A stretch of 64,000 nucleotides of DNA from Aquimarina sp. AU474 (GCF_900312815.1 NZ_OMPE01000007.1:186001-250000); one strand, 5' to 3'. Positions 17,419 to 26,910 are shown, numbered from the stretch's first letter. Numbers and translations are program-made. Notes: a model not told the origin generated them from the sequence alone.

Positions 17419-18609
17419 ATGCCAGGATTTGAGTTATTTGGAGCTGAAGAAAAAAAGGAAGTTCAAGATGTTTTGGACAACGGAGTTTTAATGAGATATG
17501 GTTTTGATTCTATGCGAAACGGACACCATAAAGCATTAGAGTTAGAAAAAGATTTGGCAAAAAAAATGCAAACTCAATATGCCCAGGTAGTATCTAGTGG
17601 TACTGCAGCATTAACCGTTGCTTTGGCTTGTGCAGAAATTGGATCTGGAGACGAAGTAATTATGCCAACATTTACATTTGTTGCAAGTTTTGAAGCCATA
17701 TTATCAGTTGGTGCCGTACCTGTTTTGTGCGATATTGACGATACACTTACTTTAGATCCCAAAGCAGTAGAAGCTGCTATTACACCAAAAACCAAAGCTA
17801 TTATGCCTGTGCATATGTGCGGTTCTATGGCAGATCTAAGTGCCTTAAAAGCGATTAGCGAGGAGCATAATTTAATTCTCTTAGAAGACGCATGTCAAGC
17901 AATTGGAGGAACATACAACGGTAAACCTTTGGGTAGCTATGGTGATCTTGGTTGTTTCTCTTTTGATTATGTAAAAATGGTTACTTGTGGTGAAGGTGGT
18001 GGATTGATTACTAACTCTAAGATCTATGCGGATCGTGCACACAAATATCAGGATCACGGACATGATCACGTAGGTAATGATCGAGGTGCAGAAACACATC
18101 CTTTTTTAGGGTACAACTACCGTTTATCAGAATTGAATGCCGCAGTTGGAATTGCACAATTAAGAAAATTGGATCACATTTTAGAAGTACAGGAAAAAAA
18201 TTATACCATCCTGCGAGATGCGCTAACCTCTATTCCAGAAGTTACTTTTAGAAGAGTTCCAGAAACCGGAGTAGAAAGTTATGCTTTTCTTAGTATATTT
18301 TTACCCAATGAAGACCTTGCTAGAAAGACACATAAAGCCTTAGGGGCAAATAATGTTGATGCTTGTTTTTATTGGTTTGATAATAATTGGCACTATTACA
18401 AAAAATGGGAGCATTTATTAGAACAAAAATCTCTGGGTAAATTTTCTAATGAAATACAACTAGGTCTACAAAAAAACAAAAGATCTTTTGACCCTAGTGA
18501 TGTATGGATGGGTCGAACTATATCTTGTTTAATTAAATTAAATTGGACCGAAGCCGAAGTTAAAGAAAGGGCATCAAAAATGGTTAGTGCAATAAAAAGT
18601 GTACTCTAG
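17419..18609 (+). CDS. DegT/DnrJ/EryC1/StrS-family sugar aminotransferase
   Basis: A 396-residue PLP aminotransferase of the sugar-nucleotide family. It has SSGTAALTVAL near 64-74, the acidic PLP partner in LLEDACQAIGG near 155 and the Schiff-base lysine in FSFDYVKMVTCGEGGG near 183-198, then GYNYRLSELNAAVG. The N-terminus MPGFELFGAEEKKEV and the GVLMRYGFD segment recall enzymes annotated as 8-amino-3,8-dideoxy-octulosonate (Kdo8N) transaminase, KdnA. That match is from memory and uncertain. If right, it would aminate Kdo for lipopolysaccharide, consistent with the KdsC-like gene upstream. No KdnB-like dehydrogenase is adjacent. Confidence 0.85.
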   Translation: MPGFELFGAEEKKEVQDVLDNGVLMRYGFDSMRNGHHKALELEKDLAKKMQTQYAQVVSSGTAALTVALACAEIGSGDEVIMPTFTFVASFEAILSVGAVPVLCDIDDTLTLDPKAVEAAITPKTKAIMPVHMCGSMADLSALKAISEEHNLILLEDACQAIGGTYNGKPLGSYGDLGCFSFDYVKMVTCGEGGGLITNSKIYADRAHKYQDHGHDHVGNDRGAETHPFLGYNYRLSELNAAVGIAQLRKLDHILEVQEKNYTILRDALTSIPEVTFRRVPETGVESYAFLSIFLPNEDLARKTHKALGANNVDACFYWFDNNWHYYKKWEHLLEQKSLGKFSNEIQLGLQKNKRSFDPSDVWMGRTISCLIKLNWTEAEVKERASKMVSAIKSVL

Positions 18610-18617
18610 ATGTACAT

Positions 18618-19769
18618 TTAGTAATTTACATAGTCTACTATTTCTAGGCCATATCCAATCATACCAACTCTTTTTTGTTGTACCGTATTTGATACCAAAC
18701 GAAGCTTATGAATATTAAGGTCATGTAATATTTGAGCACCTATACCAAAATCTTTACTATCCATAAGGATTTTTGGAGCTTTCAAGACATCTTTACCATT
18801 TTGGATCTCTTTAAGTCCTTTTAAACGTCCCAAAAGGTTAAGAGATTGACTTTCTTGATTGATAAAGATTATAGCTCCTTTACCTTCAGTGTTTATTCTT
18901 TTAAACATGGCATCCAAGCGTTTATCTGCATTGTTTGTTAAAGTACCAAGTATATCATTATTAAATAATGTAGAATTTACTCTGGTTAGGACTGGTTCAT
19001 TATCGTTCCAGTTACCCAAGGTTAATGCTATATGAATTTGATTATTAGTAGTTTGCTTATAAGCTCTAAGTCTATATTTTCCGAAACGAGTAACAATATC
19101 AAAATCTTCTTTCTTCTCTATAAGTGAATCGTGTTGCATGCGATAAGCAACCAAATCTTCAATCGACACCAATTTAAGGTCAAATTTCTTTGCCACCTCT
19201 AACAATTGGGGTAAACGAGCCATAGTACCATCCTCATTCATGATCTCAACAATAACACCTGCTGGTTTTAATCCCGCTAATCTGGCAAAATCAATAGCCG
19301 CTTCGGTATGCCCAGTTCTTCTTAATACCCCACCTTCTTTTGCTTTTAGTGGAAATATATGTCCAGGACGAGCCAATTCATGCGGTTTAGTATCAGAATC
19401 AGTTAATGCCAAAACAGTCTTTGCTCTATCGGCAGCAGATATTCCTGTTGTAACGCCTTTTCCTTTTAAATCCACAGAAATGGTAAAAGCAGTTTCCATC
19501 GGGTCTGTATTATTCCCAACCATCATATTAAGCTTCAGGTCTTCACAGCGGTTTTCGGTAAGAGGTGCACAAATAAGGCCTCGACCGTGAGTAGCCATAA
19601 AATTTATCATTTCGGGTGTAGCCTTTTCAGCAGCAGCCAAAAAATCTCCTTCATTTTCACGATCCTCATCATCAACCACAATGATTACCTTTCCTTGTCG
19701 AATATCTTCAATGGCTTCTTGAATAGTATTCAATTTAATTTTATTTGTGGTCTCTGTAATTTCTGACAT
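18618..19769 (-). CDS. ribB: 3,4-dihydroxy-2-butanone 4-phosphate synthase with degenerate GTP cyclohydrolase II domain
   Basis: A 383-residue RibBA-type protein. The N-terminal RibB half is intact: VVDDEDRENEGDF near 30-42, THGRGLICAPL near 81 and RTGHTEAAIDFARLAG near 152-167. It converts ribulose 5-phosphate to the four-carbon riboflavin precursor. The C-terminal half (about 220-383) aligns with RibA, but the region expected to hold the GxRCHSxCLTGD zinc-binding cysteines reads TLGNWNDNEPVLTRVNSTLF and has no cysteine. GTP cyclohydrolase II activity is therefore doubtful, and a separate RibA would be needed. The domain may be structural. Confidence 0.9.
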   Translation of the reverse strand: MSEITETTNKIKLNTIQEAIEDIRQGKVIIVVDDEDRENEGDFLAAAEKATPEMINFMATHGRGLICAPLTENRCEDLKLNMMVGNNTDPMETAFTISVDLKGKGVTTGISAADRAKTVLALTDSDTKPHELARPGHIFPLKAKEGGVLRRTGHTEAAIDFARLAGLKPAGVIVEIMNEDGTMARLPQLLEVAKKFDLKLVSIEDLVAYRMQHDSLIEKKEDFDIVTRFGKYRLRAYKQTTNNQIHIALTLGNWNDNEPVLTRVNSTLFNNDILGTLTNNADKRLDAMFKRINTEGKGAIIFINQESQSLNLLGRLKGLKEIQNGKDVLKAPKILMDSKDFGIGAQILHDLNIHKLRLVSNTVQQKRVGMIGYGLEIVDYVNY

Positions 19770-19815
19770 AGTGTTACACTTAAATAATTACTTGCAAAGA
19801 TATTTAAAAAGAAAT

Positions 19816-21267
19816 CTACTTTTTACGTTTACCAAAACGTTTTATAAAGAATTCTTTTATAGGTTGGGTAAAAGTATCAAAGTTGAAGATACCTTGATCT
19901 GTTGTAGCTCTTCTAGTTAAGAATATACTTAGCGGAAATATTATAAATGTAGAAAGCCAAGATCCAATAAAAGGAGGAACACCACCTTCTTCGGCACTAT
20001 TCTTGGCAAAAATTCCAATAAAATGATAAGTCAAAAACAATACAACTCCTATTACAATAGGTAATCCCATACCACCTTTTCTTATTATTGCTCCTAAAGG
20101 AGCACCAACAAAAAATAATAAAATACAAGCTATACCTAGTGCATATTTATCATGCAACGACATTTCATACTTATTTAAAGCTCTTTTTAATGCTACATTG
20201 CCAGTTTCTGTAGAATTAATCTTTCTAATAACCCCATCAGTATTAGAAAAGGCCAGTTTATAGATCTGCATTTTTTGAGCAGTGTTAAAGTATTCTTTTA
20301 GGTCCAAAGTATCTTTAACAGTTTTGGCAGCTTTTATTATGGTATCTATCTTAAGGTTTTTATTAAGTTCATTCAATCCATTTTTCCTACTCACATCATC
20401 CGTAACCGATTTCACCTCATCATTAACCCGTATCGATAATGTATCTATCTCATGTCTTAGCTCATTAACGTTAAGCATATTATACCCTTTTTTGTATTGC
20501 TGGGCATCCATATCCACATTATCTAATGAAGACAAATCAATATTGAGTAAGTATTTTTCAAAATGAGTTTTGGCAAAAGGTAATTTTTTTCTACGTTGTG
20601 GTGATCTTTGCTGTATTTCGTCATAATAGTTCCCATCATTAAGAATTAAGGTCACAAGATCAGAATCTGTACTACCTTTTAATTGTCCGTCAACTGCCTT
20701 TATTACAGTAAAATTGCCAGGTCGTGCTGCTTTTTTATGAATAATAATATCTCTCAGAAATTCATCATTATTACCAAATTTTTCTGAAACTTTAATATTT
20801 ATATCCCCAAGATCATTAAACTGATTCGGAGTAATTACCATTGCCGGTTTGACCTTTACTATATTCTTTCTAAGATTAATAAAACGTTTTTCTGAAGCAG
20901 GAATAACCGTATTAGAAAAAAGGAACGCACCTATTCCAACAAAAAATATAAAAACAGATAGTGTTCTCATTGCTCGTTGTAATGATATCCCAGAAGATTT
21001 CATAGCCGCAAACTCATAATTCTCAGCAAAACTCCCAAAAATCATAATTGAAGTAAGCAAAATGGTAAGAGGTAAAACCATCGGTATTAAACGAGGAGTA
21101 GCAAACGTTAAAAACTTTATAATCACCGAAAAATCTAAATCTTTTCCCGCTAATTCAGATATAAATAACCATATCGTTTGCAACAAAAGAATAAACATTA
21201 TAATAAAAAAGAGTGGAAAAAACGTCTTTAAAAAAGTTACTAAAATATATCTATCAAGTATTTTCAC
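19816..21267 (-). CDS. LptF/LptG-family lipopolysaccharide export permease
   Basis: A 483-residue inner-membrane protein. The N-terminal block MKILDRYILVTFLKTFFPLF and segments to about residue 125 form the first membrane bundle, then a periplasmic jellyroll-like domain (about 130-370), then three C-terminal membrane segments with GAPLGAIIRKGGMGLPIV near 392-409. It is half of the LptB2FG ABC exporter that extracts LPS. The frame begins at GTG (21267), which fits the family N-terminus exactly; no ATG gives a better start. Together with the neighbouring lolA-like gene it marks an envelope-assembly group. Confidence 0.9.
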   Translation of the reverse strand: MKILDRYILVTFLKTFFPLFFIIMFILLLQTIWLFISELAGKDLDFSVIIKFLTFATPRLIPMVLPLTILLTSIMIFGSFAENYEFAAMKSSGISLQRAMRTLSVFIFFVGIGAFLFSNTVIPASEKRFINLRKNIVKVKPAMVITPNQFNDLGDINIKVSEKFGNNDEFLRDIIIHKKAARPGNFTVIKAVDGQLKGSTDSDLVTLILNDGNYYDEIQQRSPQRRKKLPFAKTHFEKYLLNIDLSSLDNVDMDAQQYKKGYNMLNVNELRHEIDTLSIRVNDEVKSVTDDVSRKNGLNELNKNLKIDTIIKAAKTVKDTLDLKEYFNTAQKMQIYKLAFSNTDGVIRKINSTETGNVALKRALNKYEMSLHDKYALGIACILLFFVGAPLGAIIRKGGMGLPIVIGVVLFLTYHFIGIFAKNSAEEGGVPPFIGSWLSTFIIFPLSIFLTRRATTDQGIFNFDTFTQPIKEFFIKRFGKRKK

Positions 21268-21371
21268 GAATTAACTATTTCTTAGTTGCATTATTTTGAT
21301 AATGAATTAAAAGTCAAAGAACGTGCATTTTTTAATACCCGTTCTTTTATTTGCTATATTATTTACAAGTA

Positions 21372-22037
21372 TTAATCTAATCGATTAATATAATAATCCT
21401 CGTATTTGGATTCTTCAAACATAAATAATGTTTCAGAAAGCGGTTGATTTGTTTTAAAACTCGTAACAGTAAAAGTTACATTAGAACCATTGTTTTGCTT
21501 TTGAATCATTTTGTAAATATGCTTGGTTTGTTTATCTATACCCAATAACACTTCTTTTAAATCACTTTTAGAATCTATTGGAGTGAGTTTTACAAATTGA
21601 ATTTTGCGTCCTTTTACATCCTGCACAATATCCATTTTGTAGGAATATCCATCTTCATAAAAAGTAAGCATCTTGGATGGTGTAATGCTATTATCATCTT
21701 CTTCATTCTGAGATGAAATATTAATTTCTTCATCTTCGGGAATAATAACATACAATTTCTTACCATCGTATAGTTGCTCTGTCCCCATTAAATTAAGTCG
21801 ATATTTATTTCCTTGTAGTGCTACATCTCCACGGGTCTCTTGCGAAACATTTTCGGTTGGATTATTAATAGCATATTTAAAACCAATTACAATATTAGTA
21901 TATCCTTTTACCTTTTGTGAAACTTCATCCAAAAGATCTTTTGCACTTTGCGCTTGTCCTGCTGTAATTCCTAGAACAAAAATCAGGAACATTATCTTTC
22001 TTATCATTTTATACGTTTTCTTCGTTTTAATATTCAT
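21372..22037 (-). CDS. LolA-like outer-membrane lipoprotein carrier protein
   Basis: A 221-residue exported protein. The signal peptide (KIMFLIFVLGITAGQAQ) ends near residue 30, and the mature part reads like LolA: KYRLNLMGTEQLYDGKKLYV, then LKEVLLGIDKQTKHIYKM and TSFKTNQPLSETLFMF. LolA ferries lipoproteins through the periplasm to the outer membrane. Two ATGs are possible (22037 or 22007); the second gives a shorter, more typical signal peptide. It lies 34 bases after ftsK on the same strand, an arrangement common in Flavobacteriia. Confidence 0.85.
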   Translation of the reverse strand: MNIKTKKTYKMIRKIMFLIFVLGITAGQAQSAKDLLDEVSQKVKGYTNIVIGFKYAINNPTENVSQETRGDVALQGNKYRLNLMGTEQLYDGKKLYVIIPEDEEINISSQNEEDDNSITPSKMLTFYEDGYSYKMDIVQDVKGRKIQFVKLTPIDSKSDLKEVLLGIDKQTKHIYKMIQKQNNGSNVTFTVTSFKTNQPLSETLFMFEESKYEDYYINRLD

Positions 22038-22071
22038 TTCTTAATTGTAAAGTCGATACATTAAGCTTTAA

Positions 22072-24558
22072 TTACAACTCACTATCTAACAATTGTTTAA
22101 GCGCAACTAAATCGGTAACTAAAACCTGTCTAGCCTTACTTCCTTCAAAAGGGCCAACGATTCCAGCAGATTCTAATTGATCAATTAATCTACCAGCTCG
22201 ATTATATCCTAATTTCAGTTTTCGTTGTAATAAAGACGCAGAACCTTGTTGTGCTGTGACAATAACTTCTGCAGCTTCTTTAAAAAGTTTATCTCTATCG
22301 CTTTTATCTATATCAAGACTTGTGCCACTTTCTTCGCCTACATATTCTGGCAATAGATGAGCATCCGGATAGGCTTTTTGACTTCCTATATATTCTGTAA
22401 TACGTTCTACTTCTGGTGTGTCTACAAAGGCACATTGTATTCTAACAAGATCATTTCCTTGTGTATATAACATATCTCCTCGACCAATCAATTGATCTGC
22501 GCCTCCTGTATCTAAAATCGTCCTAGAATCTATCTTAGAAGTAACTCTAAAAGCTATTCTAGCCGGGAAATTAGCTTTTATCATACCGGTAATCACATTT
22601 ACAGATGGCCTTTGAGTAGCAATAATCAAATGTATTCCTATTGCTCTGGCCAATTGGGCTAATCTAGCAATAGGCGTTTCAACCTCTTTACCAGCTGTCA
22701 TAATTAGATCCGCAAACTCATCTACAACCAATACAATATACGGCAAAAATCTATGTCCATTTTCTGGATTCAGTTTTCTGGTTTTAAATTTTGCATTATA
22801 CTCTTTGATATTCCGCACCATAGCCATTTTTAAAAGGTCATATCGCGCATCCATTTCAATACATAAAGAATTAAGAGTATTGATCACTTTGGTATTATCG
22901 GTGATAATAGCCTCATCAGTATCTGGTAACTTTGCTAAATAGTGTCGTTCTATTTTGTTAAACAATGTAAGTTCTACCTTTTTTGGGTCGACTAGTACAA
23001 ACTTAACCTCTGCCGGATGTTTCTTATATAACAATGAGGTGAGTATTGCATTAAGTCCAACAGATTTACCTTGACCGGTAGCCCCGGCCATTAGTAAGTG
23101 AGGCATTTTTGCCAAATCTACTACAAAGGTCTCATTGGATATTGTTTTTCCTAACGATAAAGGAAGCTCCATCTCTGCATTTTGAAATTTCTGAGAGGCA
23201 ATTGCTGATCTCATAGATACAATTGTAGCATTTTTGTTAGGCACTTCGATCCCAATAGTTCCTTTACCAGGTATAGGAGCAATAATACGTATCCCCAAAG
23301 CAGCTAGAGATAATGCAATATCATCTTCTAGGTTTTTAATTTTTGAAATCCGAATCCCAGCTTCAGGAACAATCTCATAAAGAGTAACCGTTGGTCCAAC
23401 TGTTGCTTTTATTTGTGCTATTTCAATCTTATAATTCTTAAGCGTTTCAACAATACGGTTTTTATTTTCTTCTAGCTCACCTTGATCGATTGTAATTCCG
23501 CCGCCTTTAGCTGTATAATCTTTTAAAAGATCAATCGTCGGGAATTTAAAATTACCCAACTCTAATTTTGGATCAAACTCTCCAAAATCTTTCACCAATT
23601 TATTACTAAGGTTTTTAACCTCTTTTTCTTCCACAGTTGTTTCAACTTCCATGGCTATATCTTCAGGGTTATCCTCGGATTTTATAATTAATTTTTCAGG
23701 GATCTCGCTATCTCTATTATTTGGATCCTTATAAAATTCATTAATGGTAGGGTTTAATGTAACCTCATTAGTGTCTGTATTTGTTTGAACGACTTCCTCT
23801 TTCTTTTCTTTATCCTTAGATTTATTTATTAAAGTATCTATTCTTTCTTTAATACTAGATCCTGAGTGTTCTAACTTCTCACTTGCCACACCATTATTGG
23901 TAGTAGTATTTGTTGGATTTTTCTTTGAAGCTGCTTCAAAATCCTTCGTAATAACTTTCTGAGTGTTCTTTAGGGATTCGGTTAATTTCTCTGGGGTATA
24001 TCTTAATCGAACAACTATGTACACTATTGCAAAAAATGCAAGTACTAAGACTGTTCCTATAAAACCAATATAATCTTGTAAAAAATCATTAGTCTCATAC
24101 CCGATCACACCTGCCAATAAACCACTTTCTTTTCGTATAAAACCAAGAACTACCGAAACCCACACCATTACTAAGGTTCCCCAAAACCAGAATCCAGCAA
24201 GTTTTCTTTTATTTAAATCAAAGAACAGATATACCCCTGTTAAAGAGGTTAACACCGGTAATATCAAAGCCGAAATTCCAAAACCTTTAAATATAAAGAA
24301 ATGGCTTACTGTGGCTCCAAATTTACTTAACCAATTTTTTGGAGAAGAAGTTCTATTATAAAATTGAGAAATTTCACTTTGATCAATTTTCCAGTTAAAG
24401 AAAAACGAAATAAAAGCAAAGAATAATCCTATCCCCAAAAAGAATAAAAAACTTCCCAGAACTACTTTTTGTTGTCTGGACAGTGTAAATTTTTCTCTTA
24501 ATGAAGTTTTAGGTTTTTTTGTTGTTTTCCTTTTTGTACTTACCTTTCTTTTAGCCAT
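22072..24558 (-). CDS. ftsK: DNA translocase FtsK/SpoIIIE
   Basis: An 828-residue septal DNA translocase. Four or five membrane segments lie within the first 190 residues, then an acidic, low-complexity linker to about 320, then the motor. Walker A is GATGQGKS at 492-499 and Walker B is VLVVDEFADL near 609-618. The C-terminal gamma winged helix (SASLLQRKLKLGYNRAGRLI near 773-792) reads KOPS signals. It moves sister chromosomes through the closing septum and helps dimer resolution at dif. A minus-strand TATTTTTG box at 24577-24584 lies just upstream. Confidence 0.96.
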   Translation of the reverse strand: MAKRKVSTKRKTTKKPKTSLREKFTLSRQQKVVLGSFLFFLGIGLFFAFISFFFNWKIDQSEISQFYNRTSSPKNWLSKFGATVSHFFIFKGFGISALILPVLTSLTGVYLFFDLNKRKLAGFWFWGTLVMVWVSVVLGFIRKESGLLAGVIGYETNDFLQDYIGFIGTVLVLAFFAIVYIVVRLRYTPEKLTESLKNTQKVITKDFEAASKKNPTNTTTNNGVASEKLEHSGSSIKERIDTLINKSKDKEKKEEVVQTNTDTNEVTLNPTINEFYKDPNNRDSEIPEKLIIKSEDNPEDIAMEVETTVEEKEVKNLSNKLVKDFGEFDPKLELGNFKFPTIDLLKDYTAKGGGITIDQGELEENKNRIVETLKNYKIEIAQIKATVGPTVTLYEIVPEAGIRISKIKNLEDDIALSLAALGIRIIAPIPGKGTIGIEVPNKNATIVSMRSAIASQKFQNAEMELPLSLGKTISNETFVVDLAKMPHLLMAGATGQGKSVGLNAILTSLLYKKHPAEVKFVLVDPKKVELTLFNKIERHYLAKLPDTDEAIITDNTKVINTLNSLCIEMDARYDLLKMAMVRNIKEYNAKFKTRKLNPENGHRFLPYIVLVVDEFADLIMTAGKEVETPIARLAQLARAIGIHLIIATQRPSVNVITGMIKANFPARIAFRVTSKIDSRTILDTGGADQLIGRGDMLYTQGNDLVRIQCAFVDTPEVERITEYIGSQKAYPDAHLLPEYVGEESGTSLDIDKSDRDKLFKEAAEVIVTAQQGSASLLQRKLKLGYNRAGRLIDQLESAGIVGPFEGSKARQVLVTDLVALKQLLDSEL

Positions 24559-24625
24559 TTTTTGGATGTCTTACCGCAAAAATACGAATATCTATAATGG
24601 AACGTAAAAATGCCTAAAAAATTTT

Positions 24626-24994
24626 CTAAATGAAATAGGGAATATAGATTATTAAACCAATAATTATAGCCGTCACAGCCCCAATAAATACGGCTCCCGC
24701 TGCTACATCTTTGATGAACCCAATTTTATCATGAAAATCCGGATGAATAAAATCTGCTATTGCTTCTATTGCGGTATTTACCCCTTCGACACTCATAATC
24801 AAACCTATGGCAAAAATTTGCAAAATCCATTCTACAGAAGAAATTTCAAAATAAAATCCTAATGCAGTCATAATTACCGCAATGGTAGCTTGGACCTGGA
24901 TACTTGGTTCTGTCTTTAATAAAAGTAGTGCACCTTTAAAAGCATAACCACAACCACGCAATCTGCCTAAAATAAATTTAGAAGCTTTACTCAT
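24626..24994 (-). CDS. Diacylglycerol kinase family protein (DgkA-like)
   Basis: A 122-residue integral membrane protein of the DgkA/undecaprenol-kinase family, with three hydrophobic helices. The conserved active-site stretch is EGVNTAIEAIADFIHPDFHD at about 70-89, followed by KIGFIKDVAAGAV. In Gram-negatives it recycles diacylglycerol to phosphatidic acid. It lies six bases after tpx and on the same strand as ftsK, so a tpx-dgk transcript is likely. Confidence 0.9.
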   Translation of the reverse strand: MSKASKFILGRLRGCGYAFKGALLLLKTEPSIQVQATIAVIMTALGFYFEISSVEWILQIFAIGLIMSVEGVNTAIEAIADFIHPDFHDKIGFIKDVAAGAVFIGAVTAIIIGLIIYIPYFI

Positions 24995-25000
24995 TTTATA

Positions 25001-25501
25001 TTATGACAAGGCATTAATTGCTGCTGCATAATCAGGTTCCTGAACAATTTCTGGTACTTGCTCTGCATGCGTAACATTTCCGTTTTCATCCAAAACAATA
25101 ACCGCACGAGAATGCAATCCTTGCATTGGTCCATCAACTATTTCGAGTCCGTAATCTTTTCCGAATTGTCCAGTTTTAAAATCAGATTGACTTATAACAT
25201 CTTTCAATCCTTCTGCTCCACAAAAACGACCTTGTGCAAAAGGAAGATCACGAGATATACAAAGAACCTTGGTATTTGATAAGCTACTAGCCTCTTTATT
25301 AAACATTCGTACTGAAGCCGCACATATCCCTGTATCAATGGAAGGGAAAATATTTAAAACCACTTTAGAGCCTTGAAAATCTGATAATTTAGAAGTAGAT
25401 AAATCAGTATTTACCAATTCGAAATCTGGGGCCTTTTGGCCAATTGCTGGTAAATTACCATTTGTATGTATTTCGTTTCCTTGTAAAGTTATTGAAGCCA
25501 T
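25001..25501 (-). CDS. tpx: Thiol peroxidase Tpx
   Basis: A 166-residue atypical 2-Cys peroxiredoxin. The peroxidatic cysteine is in SIDTGICAASVRMFN (about residue 59) and the resolving cysteine in GRFCGAEG (about 93), the usual Tpx spacing. It reduces H2O2 and alkyl peroxides in cytoplasm or periplasm using thioredoxin. No signal peptide is present. A thioredoxin-fold gene and a second peroxiredoxin follow within 1.4 kb, making this a small peroxide-defence group. Confidence 0.95.
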   Translation of the reverse strand: MASITLQGNEIHTNGNLPAIGQKAPDFELVNTDLSTSKLSDFQGSKVVLNIFPSIDTGICAASVRMFNKEASSLSNTKVLCISRDLPFAQGRFCGAEGLKDVISQSDFKTGQFGKDYGLEIVDGPMQGLHSRAVIVLDENGNVTHAEQVPEIVQEPDYAAAINALS

Positions 25502-25580
25502 GATATAATAATTGTTGTTGTTTTTTTGAGCTTTAAAATTAATGATTATATGGTAATTTTGATAACGTTTCTACAAAATA

Positions 25581-25607
25581 AAAAAAACCTTCTTTAAAGA
25601 AGGTTTT
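25581..25607. terminator. Bidirectional terminator
   Basis: ACCTTCTTT-AAAGAAGGT is a perfect palindrome flanked by an A-run and a T-run. It directly follows the DUF6952-like stop codon (25608) and ends the minus-strand thioredoxin transcript. Confidence 0.88.
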
Positions 25608-25865
25608 TTATGCATCAATAGATCCTAAGACCCTTTGCATAAAATTATTTAGAGCCTCTTTCTTTGTAGCACCATCCTTTATCATTTTATCAACTTCTAA
25701 TGCTCCGTACATATTAGAAATCAACTCCCCTATCACATCAAGTTCTTCATCTTTTAAAGAAGGGACTTCTGTTAAGGCTTCTAATGTTTCTATTGCTTCT
25801 ACGACAAAATCTTCATCGTTTTCTTCAATAAACCCTGTTAGGTGCTTAATTATTGGTAATTTCAT
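25608..25865 (-). CDS. Small conserved protein, DUF6952-like
   Basis: An 85-residue acidic, helical protein with no cysteine and no signal peptide (KLPIIKHLTGFIEENDEDFV at the start). I associate it with the flavobacterial DUF6952 family, always beside a thioredoxin-fold gene, but this is from memory. It overlaps the thioredoxin-like gene by 20 bases, so the two are coupled. Function unknown; a partner or regulator of the thioredoxin-like protein is a reasonable guess. Confidence 0.75.
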   Translation of the reverse strand: MKLPIIKHLTGFIEENDEDFVVEAIETLEALTEVPSLKDEELDVIGELISNMYGALEVDKMIKDGATKKEALNNFMQRVLGSIDA

Positions 25866-26160
25866 CTACTAATTCTTTAAGAATCTCAAATTTATTGGTT
25901 TGTACTTGATTTACAAAAGCTCCGTTCTTAAAAGCTGCAAAAGTTGGTAGATTATTAACCGTTGCCATTTTTCGCGACTCTGGAAACTTCTCTGCATCAA
26001 CAATTAAAAATGTCGCATCACTTTTTTCTGTCGCCATTTTTTTAAACTTAGGCTTCATAATTCTACAATTACCACACCAAGAGGCAGAGTACTGTACGAT
26101 TACAATTTGATTATCGTCAACGATTTGAGAAAGATTATCTTCGGTTAATTCTTGAATCAT
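25846..26160 (-). CDS. Thioredoxin-family protein
   Basis: A 104-residue single-domain thioredoxin fold with active site WCGNC at about 28-32 (classical Trx has WCGPC, so reactivity may differ). The cis-proline is in NNLPTFAAF near 70-78. Cytoplasmic. It is flanked by a 2-Cys peroxiredoxin gene upstream (68 bases) and the small DUF6952-like gene downstream, and probably reduces the peroxiredoxin. An inverted repeat between it and the peroxiredoxin gene may reduce read-through. Confidence 0.9.
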   Translation of the reverse strand: MIQELTEDNLSQIVDDNQIVIVQYSASWCGNCRIMKPKFKKMATEKSDATFLIVDAEKFPESRKMATVNNLPTFAAFKNGAFVNQVQTNKFEILKELVDEITNN

Positions 26161-26183
26161 ATTTATATTATTTGAATAAACAT

Positions 26184-26216
26184 ACTTTCTCTGTGATTTA
26201 AGATCACAGAGAAAGT
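26184..26216. terminator. Long perfect inverted repeat between peroxiredoxin and thioredoxin genes
   Basis: Arms ACTTTCTCTGTGAT and ATCACAGAGAAAGT (14 bp) around TTAAG. On the minus strand no U-run follows the stem, so it may be an attenuator or mRNA-stability hairpin and not a full stop. Confidence 0.6.
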
Positions 26217-26228
26217 TATTTTTCTTTA

Positions 26229-26867
26229 TTAGTTTGAAGCTAAATAAGAAGCTACTCCTTCTCTATTTGCATTCATTGCTTCTTTTCCTTCTTCCCAGTT
26301 TGCAGGACATACTTCTCCGTTCTTTTGAACGTGGCTATACGCATCAATCAATCTTAAAAACTCAGCAACATTTCTTCCCACTGGCATATGATTTACACCT
26401 TCATGGAAAACTATTCCTTCTTCATCAATTAGATAAGTTGCTCTGTAGGTAACGTTATCTCCTTCTACGGTTACAACACCAGTTTCTTCGTTATACGTTT
26501 CATTAGTGATATCAAGAATTCCTAACGTACTTGCAAGGTTGCGATTAGAATCTGCAAGAATTGGATATGTTACACCTTCAATTCCGCCGTTATCTTTAGA
26601 GGTATTTAACCATGCAAAATGTACTTCTGGTGTATCACAAGAAGCTCCAATAACAATAGTATTTCTCTTTTCAAATTCTGCAACAGCTTCTTGGAAAGCA
26701 TGTAATTCTGTTGGACATACAAAAGTAAAATCTTTAGGGTACCAAAAAAGTATTACTTTTTTATTGTTGTTTTTAGCTTCTTCTAGAACATTAAGTTTAA
26801 AAGTATCCCCCATATCGTTCATTGCGTCAACGTTTAAACTAGGGAATTTTTTACCTACAAATGTCAT
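26229..26867 (-). CDS. Typical 2-Cys peroxiredoxin
   Basis: A 212-residue AhpC/Prx1-type peroxiredoxin. The peroxidatic cysteine is in FTFVCPTELHAF (about residue 51) and the resolving cysteine in GEVCPANWEEG (about 187). The C-terminal helix ending near YLASN is typical of redox-sensitive Prx. It removes H2O2 and organic peroxides with thioredoxin as reductant, and the next gene encodes a thioredoxin-like protein. Divergent from the TPR hybrid kinase gene. Confidence 0.94.
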   Translation of the reverse strand: MTFVGKKFPSLNVDAMNDMGDTFKLNVLEEAKNNNKKVILFWYPKDFTFVCPTELHAFQEAVAEFEKRNTIVIGASCDTPEVHFAWLNTSKDNGGIEGVTYPILADSNRNLASTLGILDITNETYNEETGVVTVEGDNVTYRATYLIDEEGIVFHEGVNHMPVGRNVAEFLRLIDAYSHVQKNGEVCPANWEEGKEAMNANREGVASYLASN

Positions 26868-26910
26868 ATTCTTATTTTTAAAATTTATAATTGATTATTT
26901 TTTGACAGCG

